63,787 nucleotides of DNA from Candidatus Gastranaerophilales bacterium (GTDB lineage Bacteria; Cyanobacteriota; Vampirovibrionia; Gastranaerophilales; Gastranaerophilaceae): NCBI GenBank assembly GCA_944323045.1, contig CALUQX010000016.1:1-63787 (forward strand), written 5' to 3'. The position numbers were made by a program, and so were the translations under genes. Numbering within the stretch: position 1 is the first letter of the stretch; each line of letters begins with the position of its first letter. Of this stretch, positions 44,657 to 52,826 are shown piece after piece. The notes beneath the pieces were generated by a model that did no database searches, had not been told where the DNA came from, and saw only the letters and a list, made by a program, of their open reading frames with translations.

Positions 44657-45112
44657 TTATTCAACTGTTAATTTTTTAATATTACCTTTTTCCGCTGCCA
44701 ATTTTGGGGCGTCAATAGACAATATACCGTGTTCCAGTTTGGCTTTTGTTTTTTCAACATCGATTTCCATTGGGAAATAAACTGTTCTTGCAAATTCGCC
44801 ATATCTAAATTCTGATTTTCTGAAGCCTTTTGTATCTTCTTTGTGTTCTTCTTCTTTTTTGGCGTTAATAGTTATGTGATTTTTATCAATATCTATATCC
44901 AGATTTTCTTTTTTAACACCCGGTAATTCAGCTTTTACACTGTATTCATTGTCTTTTTCGTGGATTTCTACCGGCATTGCATATTTGTCCATTTCTTCAT
45001 TGAAAATATATTCAGGGAAGAAGCTGTCAAAATTTCTGTTTAATATAGAACTGATTTCGTCATTTACTGATTTAATAAATCCATCCGGTGATTTTTTAAT
45101 TAAGAATTTCAT
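44657..45112 (-). CDS. Hsp20/alpha-crystallin small heat-shock protein
   Basis: A 151-residue chaperone that holds unfolding proteins. The alpha-crystallin domain runs from about residue 45 to 140, with KAELPGVKKENLDIDIDKN and the C-terminal LEHGILSIDAP (GxL-type) motif. The promoter region has two direct ACTCCGG repeats, but no CIRCE element is recognisable. A strong terminator follows. Confidence 0.93.
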   Translation of the reverse strand: MKFLIKKSPDGFIKSVNDEISSILNRNFDSFFPEYIFNEEMDKYAMPVEIHEKDNEYSVKAELPGVKKENLDIDIDKNHITINAKKEEEHKEDTKGFRKSEFRYGEFARTVYFPMEIDVEKTKAKLEHGILSIDAPKLAAEKGNIKKLTVE

Positions 45113-45279
45113 AATATTCTCCTTTCTTCTTTGGTTCTACCATTTACTTCTTACATTTATATTATTACTCCGGTTTGTATAAACTCCGGCTTTTTTAACC
45201 AATTTTTAACAATTGATAGCAAATTATTTTTTTATACGTTTTAATATAAAAACTGGTATTCTTTTAATGGGAAAATAAA

Positions 45280-45591
45280 ATGTATATAAACAAAGTAGAT
45301 AACGGACAGCCATCATTTCAAAAATTTATAAAAATCAAAGGACACCCGCACGAAATACAGCATTTTCGCAAAGAACTGCTGAATAAAACAGACAAATTCT
45401 TGACTTTAGGGGTTAAAAAAGAACCGTACAAAAGTGTTTTATATCTTTTTAGCGGCAAGGATTTTGACGAATTTATAGATTGGACAAAGAAACTTTATTT
45501 CAGAGAATTTCGAACCCACATAGAAAAATATATGTCCAAAAAACCGAAGGTTATGGATGTGGACGAGGCTAAAAAACTATTAAAGAAGTAG
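45280..45591 (+). CDS. Small hypothetical protein
   Basis: A 103-residue basic protein, starting MYINKVDNGQPSFQKFIKIK and ending in a lysine-rich helix (VDEAKKLLKK). It has no known domain; the middle (PYKSVLYLFSGKDFDEFIDW) alternates strand and helix. It stands between divergent hsp20 and tRNA-Pro. There is no ribosome-binding site stronger than GGGAAAAT. Real by length and codon pattern; role unknown. Confidence 0.55.
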   Translation: MYINKVDNGQPSFQKFIKIKGHPHEIQHFRKELLNKTDKFLTLGVKKEPYKSVLYLFSGKDFDEFIDWTKKLYFREFRTHIEKYMSKKPKVMDVDEAKKLLKK

Positions 45592-45610
45592 TTTTATTGA
45601 AATAAAAAAA

Positions 45611-45684
45611 TCGGAATGACAGGATTTGAACCTGCGACCCCCGCGACCCGAACACGGTGCGCTACCAAGCTGCGCTACATTCCG
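45611..45684 (-). tRNA. tRNA-Pro (CGG)
   Basis: A 74-nt cloverleaf with acceptor CGGAATG/CATTCCG, anticodon loop TTCGGGT giving CGG, and T-loop TTCAAAT. Its first eleven bases are copied at the head of each of the two repeat units immediately upstream. Confidence 0.93.
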
Positions 45685-45789
45685 ATAATTTTAAGTTGTC
45701 ATCAAGTATTGTCATACTTGAAGGTGCGCTACCCCTCTCCTAAAAAATGTTCCCCGAACATTTTTCAGTCGGCAGAGTGCTACATTCCG
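45685..45789 (-). repeat. tRNA-Pro-derived repeat unit 2
   Basis: About 105 bases. It opens CGGAATGTAGC, exactly as tRNA-Pro does, then has a hairpin around TGTTCGGGGAACA, then GGTAGCGCACC (again tRNA-Pro sequence), then a second hairpin CAAGTAT/ATACTTG. It abuts the tRNA 5' end directly. It cannot fold as a normal tRNA. Confidence 0.75.
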
Positions 45790-45909
45790 AAAGTTGTATT
45801 CTGATAAGTTTTAAGTTGTCATCAAGTATTGTCATACTTGAAGGTGCGCTACCCCTCTCCTGAAAAATGTTCCCCGAACATTTTTTAGTCGGCAGAGTGC
45901 TACATTCCG
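45790..45909 (-). repeat. tRNA-Pro-derived repeat unit 1
   Basis: About 120 bases, near-identical to the neighbouring unit over its first 100, with a 20-base extra tail. The same CGGAATGTAGC head, TGTTCGGGG hairpin, GGTAGCGCACC block and CAAGTAT hairpin are present. Differences in the hairpin stem are few. Confidence 0.75.
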
Positions 45910-45967
45910 ATACATCTTTGTAAGATGCAATGAAATTATAGAACAGCCGCAATAAAAAATCAAGCAG

Positions 45968-46462
45968 TTATTTTAAACCTAGTGCATATTTATTACTTAC
46001 TGATATCATATTCATTGCATTGAAGATATCATTGCTCTTGTCTATTTCTGTAGAATATCTGCTGTCAATGCTGGCGAGTTCTCGCTGGTAATCCTCAAGT
46101 ACACTCATTTTTGCGCCGTCATTTCCATATTGCGATGCAAGTTGTTCTATTTTTTCGGATATTTTTTTACACAACTCATCAAGATTATCTTTATATGAGT
46201 ACTGAACCCCGACATCTTCAGCCAAACTCTGCGCTTTGGTAAGCAAGGATTGATCCGATGAATTCGGGCGTGCCTGATCACTTTTTGACATTGCCTCAAC
46301 CTGCGCTATCAAGCTTTGCGCTTCTGATTCCGAACTTACTGTTGACGGGTCTATCCCGAGTGCTTGCAGTTTCGCTTTTGTTTCTTCACTAAGTTCATTT
46401 GTTTTAAACGCATACGCACTGCTAATCGCGGTGCTTGCGCTGATTGAATCTATTGTAGACAT
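45968..46462 (-). CDS. Hypothetical helical protein
   Basis: A 164-residue Ser/Ala-rich protein. MSTIDSISASTAISSAYAFK at the start and SNKYALGLK at the end frame a helical middle with predicted coiled-coil character (LDELCKKISEKIEQLASQ). The ends loosely recall small flagellar or secretion-related proteins, but I cannot assign one. AAGGA lies about nine bases before the ATG. It lies about 176 bases downstream of the TonB-like operon on the same strand. Confidence 0.6.
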   Translation of the reverse strand: MSTIDSISASTAISSAYAFKTNELSEETKAKLQALGIDPSTVSSESEAQSLIAQVEAMSKSDQARPNSSDQSLLTKAQSLAEDVGVQYSYKDNLDELCKKISEKIEQLASQYGNDGAKMSVLEDYQRELASIDSRYSTEIDKSNDIFNAMNMISVSNKYALGLK

Positions 46463-46638
46463 ATCCGTAATCCTTTTTATTATTGACTTAATGTTTGTTA
46501 GACAAAAGTCAATATATATATCGGATATTTTGCAAAAAACTTTAATCTTTTGGGGATATTTTTTTGAAAAAAATTGTCAAACAGGAAAATAAATATTGTA
46601 ATTACCCCGCCAACTCTAAAGGCTGTAAAATTCCCGTT

Positions 46639-47562
46639 TTATTGGAAACTTATTTCATATGCACCATTATTTATGTGAAATTTGATTCTTATTGCTTCGC
46701 CCTTGTAAGCTGCAGGCGGCGGCTGGAATTTCGGTACCCGCATAAGCATATAATAAATAGCATCATTCATCGCCTTATTATCAGCATATTGGACAAATTT
46801 TCTGTTAATGAGTTTTCCTGTAGAGTCCACGCTGAATTCAATTACACATGTTCCGCCTCCGGGTATACTGCTTACTGTAAGTTTTGATAAAAGAACTTCC
46901 CGTAATATGTTTTTGTATTTAGTTACAGCAGGATCATTAGATACAGCCGGTTTGGCTGGTTTTGTCTGCTGCGGGGCAGTTTTTTGCTCTTTTTTAACCT
47001 CAGACTTTGCCGTTGTCTGCGTTTTAGGCTGGGAATTAACCTGTGTCTTTGGTTTAGTCTGCTTTTGAACAGGTTTGTTTACAGTTTGCGTTTTGGGAAC
47101 AGATGTTTGCTGTACCGGTTTGGAAATATTTTGTGTTTTGGGCTGAGAAACAGGTGTTTCTATTCGTTTAATAATTTTTTGGATAATCACAACCGGAGCA
47201 GGCTCCGACGGTTCTACAGGCTGCGCCGCTGGCTGTGGTTCCGGATCTTTCCAGATTTTTTCTATATCCGGAATATCCTTTTTTTCAGCCTTTTGTTCTT
47301 CATTTTTAAGCGGCATAGTTGTTTGTACCGGATTATTGCCGCCAGTACTGTTTGGTATTACAAACAGTATTATCAGCGAAAGTATCAGGCAAAAAGAAAA
47401 TATGCCCCATGAAACAATTTCACCCTTTTCCGGCGGTGTCTTTTCGCGGCTGAACATTTTTTCTACAGGCGGCTCAATTATTTCAAACGTATTGTTTCCG
47501 CATTCACAGTATTCAATTTTTCTATCATAAACTGCTCCGCAGTCTAAACATCTGTATTTCAA
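46639..47562 (-). CDS. Zinc-ribbon membrane protein with TonB-like C-terminus
   Basis: A 307-residue protein. It has an N-terminal zinc ribbon (CLDCGAVYDRKIEYCECG, four cysteines, cytoplasmic), a membrane helix at about 50-70 (FSFCLILSLIILFVIPN), a long Pro/Lys/Gln/Thr linker (about 90-215) and a C-terminal TonB-type domain (GTCVIEFSVDSTGKLINRKF, MLMRVPKFQPPP). TonB spans the periplasm to energise outer-membrane receptors; the ribbon is unusual. The start is TTG at 47562, directly after the stop of the 43-residue gene. Last gene of the envelope operon. Confidence 0.8.
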   Translation of the reverse strand: MKYRCLDCGAVYDRKIEYCECGNNTFEIIEPPVEKMFSREKTPPEKGEIVSWGIFSFCLILSLIILFVIPNSTGGNNPVQTTMPLKNEEQKAEKKDIPDIEKIWKDPEPQPAAQPVEPSEPAPVVIIQKIIKRIETPVSQPKTQNISKPVQQTSVPKTQTVNKPVQKQTKPKTQVNSQPKTQTTAKSEVKKEQKTAPQQTKPAKPAVSNDPAVTKYKNILREVLLSKLTVSSIPGGGTCVIEFSVDSTGKLINRKFVQYADNKAMNDAIYYMLMRVPKFQPPPAAYKGEAIRIKFHINNGAYEISFQ

Positions 47563-47694
47563 TTAATTAGCGCCTTTCTTTATGATAATACGTTCAATCT
47601 GGAAAGTCTTATGCATTTGAGGATTTATTTTTGCGACAACTGCTGTCATTATGATTAGTGCAAGAATTATTAATATTGCTGTATATTTTTTCAT
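47563..47694 (-). CDS. 43-residue single-pass membrane protein
   Basis: A short gene with ATG at 47692-47694, overlapping the upstream stop as TAATG, and a TAA that abuts the TTG of the next gene. The N-terminus MKKYTAILIILALIIMTAVV is one membrane helix, followed by a basic tail (HKTFQIERIIIKK). Exact packing between two TonB-like genes argues that it is translated. It may be a small subunit of the same envelope complex; no family recognised. Confidence 0.7.
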   Translation of the reverse strand: MKKYTAILIILALIIMTAVVAKINPQMHKTFQIERIIIKKGAN

Positions 47695-48521
47695 TATCTA
47701 ATCCTTTCGTAATCAGAATAGTCACCCGGTGTTGAATATCTGTCTGTATTAGACATTGTATAACCGCCTGTAACATTCACTATTGTTCTTTTGGTACGCG
47801 GCGGAAATTTCAATATTGCTGTATGCTGATAGCTTGTTAAAATAGGTTTTATAACCCGTTTGGCAAGTGGTGTGTAATTGTTGTCATCAGACCATGTATT
47901 AATATTGGAAATATTCCCGTTTTTGTCTACTGTGAATGAGAAATTAAAGGTTGTGCCATACGGGGCGGAGATTTTTGAATCTCTCATCACCTGATTTTGT
48001 AAATCGCTGCGCCACTTGTTCCAGACAATAATTTCTTCTTCCTCAGTCAAAGGCTTGTCTTCAATTTTTATTGTTTTAACCGGTTGTGAAGGTTTAACCG
48101 CAGTTTGCGTTTTAGGCTGTTCTTTTACTGTTGTTGCCGGTGTTTGTGCATTTTGCAAAACTCTGTTAAGAAGTTCTTGATTTGTGTTTTGCACCTGCGG
48201 CTGAGTTTGTTTTACAACATGCGTTGAAGGTTTTTGAATTGTTGTAGTGACGACAGTTTGCGGCTGTGTTTTTACGTGTTCTTCAATAACCTGAACAATT
48301 ACTTTTTGCTGCGGCTGTGCAGCCGTTTTAACCTCCTGTGTTACAGGTTGAACATTATATGCAGGTTTAACTTCAGCCTTTTGCGTTGGCTGTGTTTGTT
48401 CTGATATTTGATAATTTGTTCCTGTAACCATAACCGGCTTATGCATTTTGGAATCAGTTGAAAATGCATAAGCTGTGAACAATATGAATAATACTATTAA
48501 AGTTATTTTTATTATATTCAT
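47694..48521 (-). CDS. TonB-like protein
   Basis: A 275-residue protein. It has an N-terminal membrane anchor or signal (NIIKITLIVLFILFTAYAFS), a Gln/Thr/Pro/Val-rich linker (about 35-150) and a C-terminal TonB-type fold (FNFSFTVDKNGNISNINTWS, ILKFPPRTKRTIV). It has the same architecture as the ribbon protein two genes downstream but with a different N-terminus. It starts two bases after the FHA-like gene. No ExbB or ExbD gene is recognisable in the window. Confidence 0.75.
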   Translation of the reverse strand: MNIIKITLIVLFILFTAYAFSTDSKMHKPVMVTGTNYQISEQTQPTQKAEVKPAYNVQPVTQEVKTAAQPQQKVIVQVIEEHVKTQPQTVVTTTIQKPSTHVVKQTQPQVQNTNQELLNRVLQNAQTPATTVKEQPKTQTAVKPSQPVKTIKIEDKPLTEEEEIIVWNKWRSDLQNQVMRDSKISAPYGTTFNFSFTVDKNGNISNINTWSDDNNYTPLAKRVIKPILTSYQHTAILKFPPRTKRTIVNVTGGYTMSNTDRYSTPGDYSDYERIR

Positions 48522-48523
48522 AA

Positions 48524-50137
48524 TTAGTCTTTATCTACTTTAGAAAGGAGTTCATCGCAGGAGTTAATTTCAAATTTTGTCTGACTGAGCATAAGCGTTT
48601 CTGCTATCAACAAAGCAGTAGGCACAAGTGCTGCAACCAAACTCAAAAACATGCCTTGCAGGTCGCCGCCAATTTCTGTCATAAAGTAAGAAACATTCAT
48701 CGCAAATTCAATAAAAATTATTGCGCAGGCAATTGCTAGTGCGCGATTTTTTTCTGTTTCAATCTTTTTAACCCCTTCAAGCCCGTAAATTGAAACGCCG
48801 TGTTCAATATAATCACTGAATCCATCCTGTTTAATCACCTGTGAGCCTTGAATTTTTTTAGCAGAGAAAAATGCGTTTACAAATGAGAAAAATGCAAAGA
48901 TGATTAAGAAAGTCGCAAGCACAAGAAATACAGGGCTGAATCTCAAACCTGAAATTCTTATCCAGCCGGCAGCTTCCGGAAAACACATAGCAAGAGTGTT
49001 AGAAACACCATATGCAAGAAACGGAGCCGTGATGATGCCAATTACTGTTTCGCCGACTGATTTCAATTGCAGATTGAACAATTTGTCTTTGATATATTGC
49101 AGCTTTGTATTGCTTAAGCTGTTGATATATCTGTCAATCCACAATCTGTATTTTTTCAAAACATCTTCAAAATCTTCGCGGTACTCATACTTATCCAGTG
49201 CTGCAGAACTTTCTGCCCCCGTGCTTTTAAAGTATCCGCAAGAAATTGCAAGCACTGCCATTATACCTGTAAAAAACAGTGCCATAAACAATGCAAAAGT
49301 TATAAAATCGCTTACATTTTTATAATAAATAAGATTGATTACATAAATTCCTATTATAAAAAGCAGTGAAAATCCAATCAAAAAATTCTGCGCAATAGGA
49401 GCTGTTTTTGACATGTTGTCGTTTATTTTTCCCTGTAAAAACAGATACACTCCCTGTTTTAAGAGCAGACAAATTCCATACACAATAAGTGTATAAACAA
49501 TCCACACTTTTATATTTGTCGGAAGATGCAAATATGTTGATGTTTCTTTTATTTGAAGTCCCATTAAATAATTTGACAATCCAAAAGAAGATAAAAGTGC
49601 CGCAAAAAACATCAATATGTGTAGAAATATTCCCGTGCGCCTGTTTGAGGTCAGTTTTTGTTTCAGATTTGATATTGTGAAACCCACCTGTTTAATTATT
49701 GCAACGCGGTCTTTTTCTATTTCTTCTTTTTGTTTCTCTATTTTTACACGGGTAACCGCATTAACATCTTTGCCGTAAAGCCCTTTTAAATCATCTTCTG
49801 TAAAATCTTCTTTAGCAATTGAAGAAACAGTTTTTACCTGAGTCTGCTCTTCAGCCAGTATCTTAACGCTGATAAAGTCATCAGAATCCGCAATCATAAG
49901 TTTGCAGACACTGCCGACTTCAACTTTTTGGACAGGCTGACCTCTGAAAAGTACACGGTCGTTATGAAATGTATTTATTATTGTGCATCTGTTGTTAACT
50001 CTGTCATTTTGTATGGTCAACAGCAGGTCAAAATCAAAATCAAGTCTAAAGTCGCAGTTCGGATTTGTTCCGACATTAATCATGTCTTTATCAGTAAATA
50101 CTTTTTCTTGTTTTGATGTTGAAATAATTATAGCCAT
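48524..50137 (-). CDS. Polytopic membrane protein with FHA-like N-terminus
   Basis: A 537-residue protein. The first 95 residues pattern like an FHA domain (MINVGTNPNCDFRLDFDFDL, then VLFRGQPVQKVEVGSVCKLM), but the Arg, Ser and His that bind phosphothreonine are not evident, so it may be degenerate. About eight membrane helices follow in three groups (180-280, 365-420, 470-520), with a long helical cytoplasmic loop near 300-360. The last group (LVAALVPTALLIAETLML) could be a channel helix. Function unknown. It lies between the VWA and TonB-like genes. Confidence 0.65.
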   Translation of the reverse strand: MAIIISTSKQEKVFTDKDMINVGTNPNCDFRLDFDFDLLLTIQNDRVNNRCTIINTFHNDRVLFRGQPVQKVEVGSVCKLMIADSDDFISVKILAEEQTQVKTVSSIAKEDFTEDDLKGLYGKDVNAVTRVKIEKQKEEIEKDRVAIIKQVGFTISNLKQKLTSNRRTGIFLHILMFFAALLSSFGLSNYLMGLQIKETSTYLHLPTNIKVWIVYTLIVYGICLLLKQGVYLFLQGKINDNMSKTAPIAQNFLIGFSLLFIIGIYVINLIYYKNVSDFITFALFMALFFTGIMAVLAISCGYFKSTGAESSAALDKYEYREDFEDVLKKYRLWIDRYINSLSNTKLQYIKDKLFNLQLKSVGETVIGIITAPFLAYGVSNTLAMCFPEAAGWIRISGLRFSPVFLVLATFLIIFAFFSFVNAFFSAKKIQGSQVIKQDGFSDYIEHGVSIYGLEGVKKIETEKNRALAIACAIIFIEFAMNVSYFMTEIGGDLQGMFLSLVAALVPTALLIAETLMLSQTKFEINSCDELLSKVDKD

Positions 50138-50159
50138 AATATTTATACCCCTTATTTTG

Positions 50160-50834
50160 TTATCTTCCGATAGCTGTTAAAAATTTTCTTATTGCCTTAT
50201 CACTTGTCTGTTCCGGCGCAACGATTAAATGAGTTTCTCCCAGCACAGGTGTGAGAGTTTCTTTTGCCAAATCCAGTTTTGCGGGATGAGCGTTCAAAAA
50301 CATCATTGATAAATCCGGTGCGTATTCAAGAACATTTTTAACGTTTTCAGGCAGAAGTTTCCAGTCAATCTGTTTTTCTACAGCCCCTTCGTTTTCCAAA
50401 TCGCCGATTACTACAATTGCCGGAACATAACCTGATTTTTTCATGTTTAAACAGTGGTTGAAAGCTTTTTTCAACCCCAGACCATACGCTGTACCATAAT
50501 CATTTGCGTCATATTGCGTGAATGCATCCATTGCTTTTGTAATACCGCTTCCGTTAGTCGGAGCACCTTCATAGATTAGATAAGCGTCTTCTGATACCCT
50601 TAATATTTTTATCTGATCTTCAGGATCAAGAATATTGCAGATTTGTTTCAGCAATTTTTTTTGTTCGGGAAGTTTTTCCTGATTTGACGCAGAAGAATCT
50701 ATTACAAAAACAATTCCTGCCGGCTTAAAGTCATCGATTTTAATATGAGACAAACCAACCCATAAAAGTTTTAAAACTACCGCCAGTGCCAGAACTATCA
50801 GCCCTAAAGTTATTATTCTTTTATTTAATTTCAT
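50160..50834 (-). CDS. Membrane-anchored VWA-domain protein
   Basis: A 224-residue protein with an N-terminal membrane helix (IITLGLIVLALAVVLKLLWV) and a von Willebrand A fold. The MIDAS motif DSSAS lies in GIVFVIDSSAS at about residue 47, with later GTAYGLGL and VVIGDLEN positions able to complete the metal site. VWA domains bind protein partners through the metal. It is 22 bases upstream of the FHA-like gene and probably part of one complex. Confidence 0.75.
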   Translation of the reverse strand: MKLNKRIITLGLIVLALAVVLKLLWVGLSHIKIDDFKPAGIVFVIDSSASNQEKLPEQKKLLKQICNILDPEDQIKILRVSEDAYLIYEGAPTNGSGITKAMDAFTQYDANDYGTAYGLGLKKAFNHCLNMKKSGYVPAIVVIGDLENEGAVEKQIDWKLLPENVKNVLEYAPDLSMMFLNAHPAKLDLAKETLTPVLGETHLIVAPEQTSDKAIRKFLTAIGR

Positions 50835-50889
50835 AAACTTATTTTTCCTTTTTTGCTTAATGTAACATATTTTTCAGATTAAATCAAAT

Positions 50890-51762
50890 TTATATAGGCT
50901 GATAAACAGCGGCATTTACGGGCTGAGTAAGGATAAGCTGCAAAATGGCATCCGGCTGAATGCTGGCATCAGTCCCTCTTTGCATAGACCCTCTGAGAAT
51001 CCCTGCAGCAGCCCCTGCTCCGCCAAGAATCGCCATATTCCTGCCCCAGTTGTCCCCTCCGGATAAAGAAGACCCGACTATTGCGGCAAGAATACCTATT
51101 GCAGCACCTATAAGGGTGTCACGTGTCATATATTTTGCGCGTTCACTTTTACTTGCTATTCTTATCGGTTGGGTTGAAATATCATAAGAGACCCCTTCCG
51201 GAGTTGTAACGCGGTTAAAAGTTATTTCTAATTCCCCGCTGCCATAAGCATATCCGGCTGAATTTACATCGGTTACCACACCATAAACAACACTGCCGGC
51301 AGGCGCAAATACCTGACCTTTATATTCCCAGTTCTGATAAAGTGCGGCGGTAATCGAATCATTTACATCCAAACTGCCTGAACTTATACCTGATTGTAGT
51401 TTTACGTTCAAAATATTTCCCTGCGGAATAGTGACCAGATGCCCCTGATAAACCGGTTCTATAGGCTTTGTTCCATGAATTTCCGGCAGGACGTAATCCT
51501 CAGGCAGGCTTAACTCAACAGGCTGTTCCAGAGGTATACTGCTTTGATTGCGTTTTATAATATGTTTTTCTTGTTTAAGTTTGTTTTTCTGTTCAACAGG
51601 AATAGTTTGAGATTCTAAAGGTTCGGTCTGTTCAAGAAATTGTCTGTCAAATTCTGCCTGCGCCTCGTCTGAAAAATCGTACTCGGTAAAAGTATCTGAC
51701 GCATATGAAACTTGCGCCAATCCAAGTAATATACAGAATAAACAAGCCAAAATTTTTTTCAT
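50890..51762 (-). CDS. Secreted glycine-zipper protein, TrbI/VirB10-like core
   Basis: A 290-residue protein with a signal peptide (KKILACLFCILLGLAQVSYA). A central region (GNILNVKLQSGISSGSLDVN to FNRVTTPEGVSYDIS) resembles the beta-rich core of TrbI/VirB10-type and related envelope proteins. Near 215-255 a glycine-zipper hairpin (GAAIGILAAIVGSSLSGG) could insert in a membrane. The gap to the VWA gene is 55 bases, so it may be the first gene of the operon or have its own unit. Confidence 0.65.
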   Translation of the reverse strand: MKKILACLFCILLGLAQVSYASDTFTEYDFSDEAQAEFDRQFLEQTEPLESQTIPVEQKNKLKQEKHIIKRNQSSIPLEQPVELSLPEDYVLPEIHGTKPIEPVYQGHLVTIPQGNILNVKLQSGISSGSLDVNDSITAALYQNWEYKGQVFAPAGSVVYGVVTDVNSAGYAYGSGELEITFNRVTTPEGVSYDISTQPIRIASKSERAKYMTRDTLIGAAIGILAAIVGSSLSGGDNWGRNMAILGGAGAAAGILRGSMQRGTDASIQPDAILQLILTQPVNAAVYQPI

Positions 51763-51900
51763 ACAAACCTTCTAGATAAATATTACTAAAAAAATTTGCT
51801 TTTTTCAATCATTCATTATTTTATTGCCACAATTTGTTAAGCATGTTATAATTTAAACGGAAACAAGAGAGTAAATGTTCATTTTTTAAGAGGACTAATA

Positions 51901-52506
51901 ATGGAAAAAGCTATAGAATTATTAATGACTGCAATTGGTGCATATTTAATCGGTTCAATACCAACAGGATATATTATAGTAAAAGCATTTAAAGGCGAAG
52001 ATATACGCAATATAGGCTCAGGTTCGACCGGTGCAACAAACGTAAAAAGAGTCATGGGGAAAAAATGGTTTTTCATAACACTTTTACTTGATGCATTCAA
52101 GGGGGCTTTGCCGGTAATACTGGCGTCTGTATTTGCAACAACATTTACCGAAATAGGTTTGCTGCCTGTTGTAGCGGCTATTGCGGTAATTCTGGGGCAC
52201 AGTAAATCAATTTTTCTTGGCTTTACCGGCGGAAAATCTGTTGCATCAGGTGTTGGAACTATTTTAGCGCTTAACTGGCTGGTAGGATTGGTTATCGCAG
52301 TTGTCTGGGCTGTAATCACTTATTTTTCAAAATATGTATCTCTCGGGTCTATTATTGCACTGGCAATTGCTCCTGTGTGGATGTCTTTTCTTGACGGAAG
52401 ACCGGCGTATGTTGGATATTGCGTGCTCGGGGCAATTTATATAATATATTTGCATAGAGAAAACATTGGACGCCTGTTGCGCGGAGAAGAAAACAAAGTC
52501 AGATAA
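51901..52506 (+). CDS. plsY: Acyl-phosphate glycerol-3-phosphate acyltransferase
   Basis: A 201-residue polytopic enzyme that starts phospholipid synthesis from acyl-phosphate. The three PlsY motifs are present: GSIPTGYIIVK, GSGSTGATNVKRV, and GHSKSIFLGFTGGKSVASGVG. Five to seven membrane helices. It is convergent with the small HTH gene, with which it shares a boundary at 52506/52507. Confidence 0.93.
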   Translation: MEKAIELLMTAIGAYLIGSIPTGYIIVKAFKGEDIRNIGSGSTGATNVKRVMGKKWFFITLLLDAFKGALPVILASVFATTFTEIGLLPVVAAIAVILGHSKSIFLGFTGGKSVASGVGTILALNWLVGLVIAVVWAVITYFSKYVSLGSIIALAIAPVWMSFLDGRPAYVGYCVLGAIYIIYLHRENIGRLLRGEENKVR

Positions 52507-52713
52507 TTAGAGACTTTTGTATTCAATGGAAAAATTGAGGATTTTTGCAATAAGTTTCATTTCTTTAACGGATAAACTTTCGCGATAGAATTTTCCGTTT
52601 ATGCTGTCGCGTGTGTATTTTTTGCCTGAAAGTTCTGACATTTTTTCAGCAAGCTTGCTCATTGTCATTTGTTTAAGGGCAAGTTGTGCTTTTATATAGC
52701 TTTTTTCATCCAT
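52507..52713 (-). CDS. Small helix-turn-helix protein
   Basis: A 68-residue protein. LKQMTMSKLAEKMSELSGKK and TRDSINGKFYRESLSVKEMK form a likely XRE-type helix-turn-helix. It is divergent from the long prepilin at 52827. The spacer contains a promoter and nested palindromes, so it is a plausible regulator of that prepilin. Confidence 0.7.
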   Translation of the reverse strand: MDEKSYIKAQLALKQMTMSKLAEKMSELSGKKYTRDSINGKFYRESLSVKEMKLIAKILNFSIEYKSL

Positions 52714-52731
52714 ATATTCATTATATTTGAC

Positions 52732-52799
52732 TTGACAAATCCAGAAAAAGAATTTATGATATGTGTTGTATTTGACACATACAAGTTAAATGCAACACA
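52732..52799 (+). promoter_or_regulatory. Prepilin promoter with nested palindromic operator
   Basis: TTGACA at 52732-52737 and TATGAT at 52755-52760 are 17 bases apart. Just downstream TGTGTTGTATTT at 52762-52773 is inverted, with one mismatch, as AAATGCAACACA at 52788-52799, and TTGTAT/ATACAA is nested inside. The divergent small HTH gene could encode the binding protein. Confidence 0.65.
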
Positions 52800-52826
52800 A
52801 TATGTACATTTTGACAGGAGGAAATT

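Noticed and set aside
45113-45279. CIRCE element for hsp20
   Set aside because: Direct ACTCCGG repeats are present but not the CIRCE inverted repeat TTAGCACTC/GAGTGCTAA.
45685-45909. Two additional tRNA-Pro genes
   Set aside because: Only the 5' end and one internal block match tRNA. D-arm and T-arm are missing, so no cloverleaf forms.
45740-45952. Minus-strand 70-residue protein with repeated SECSTLPTxKCSGNIF
   Set aside because: It is the translation of the tRNA-derived repeats and has no ribosome-binding site.
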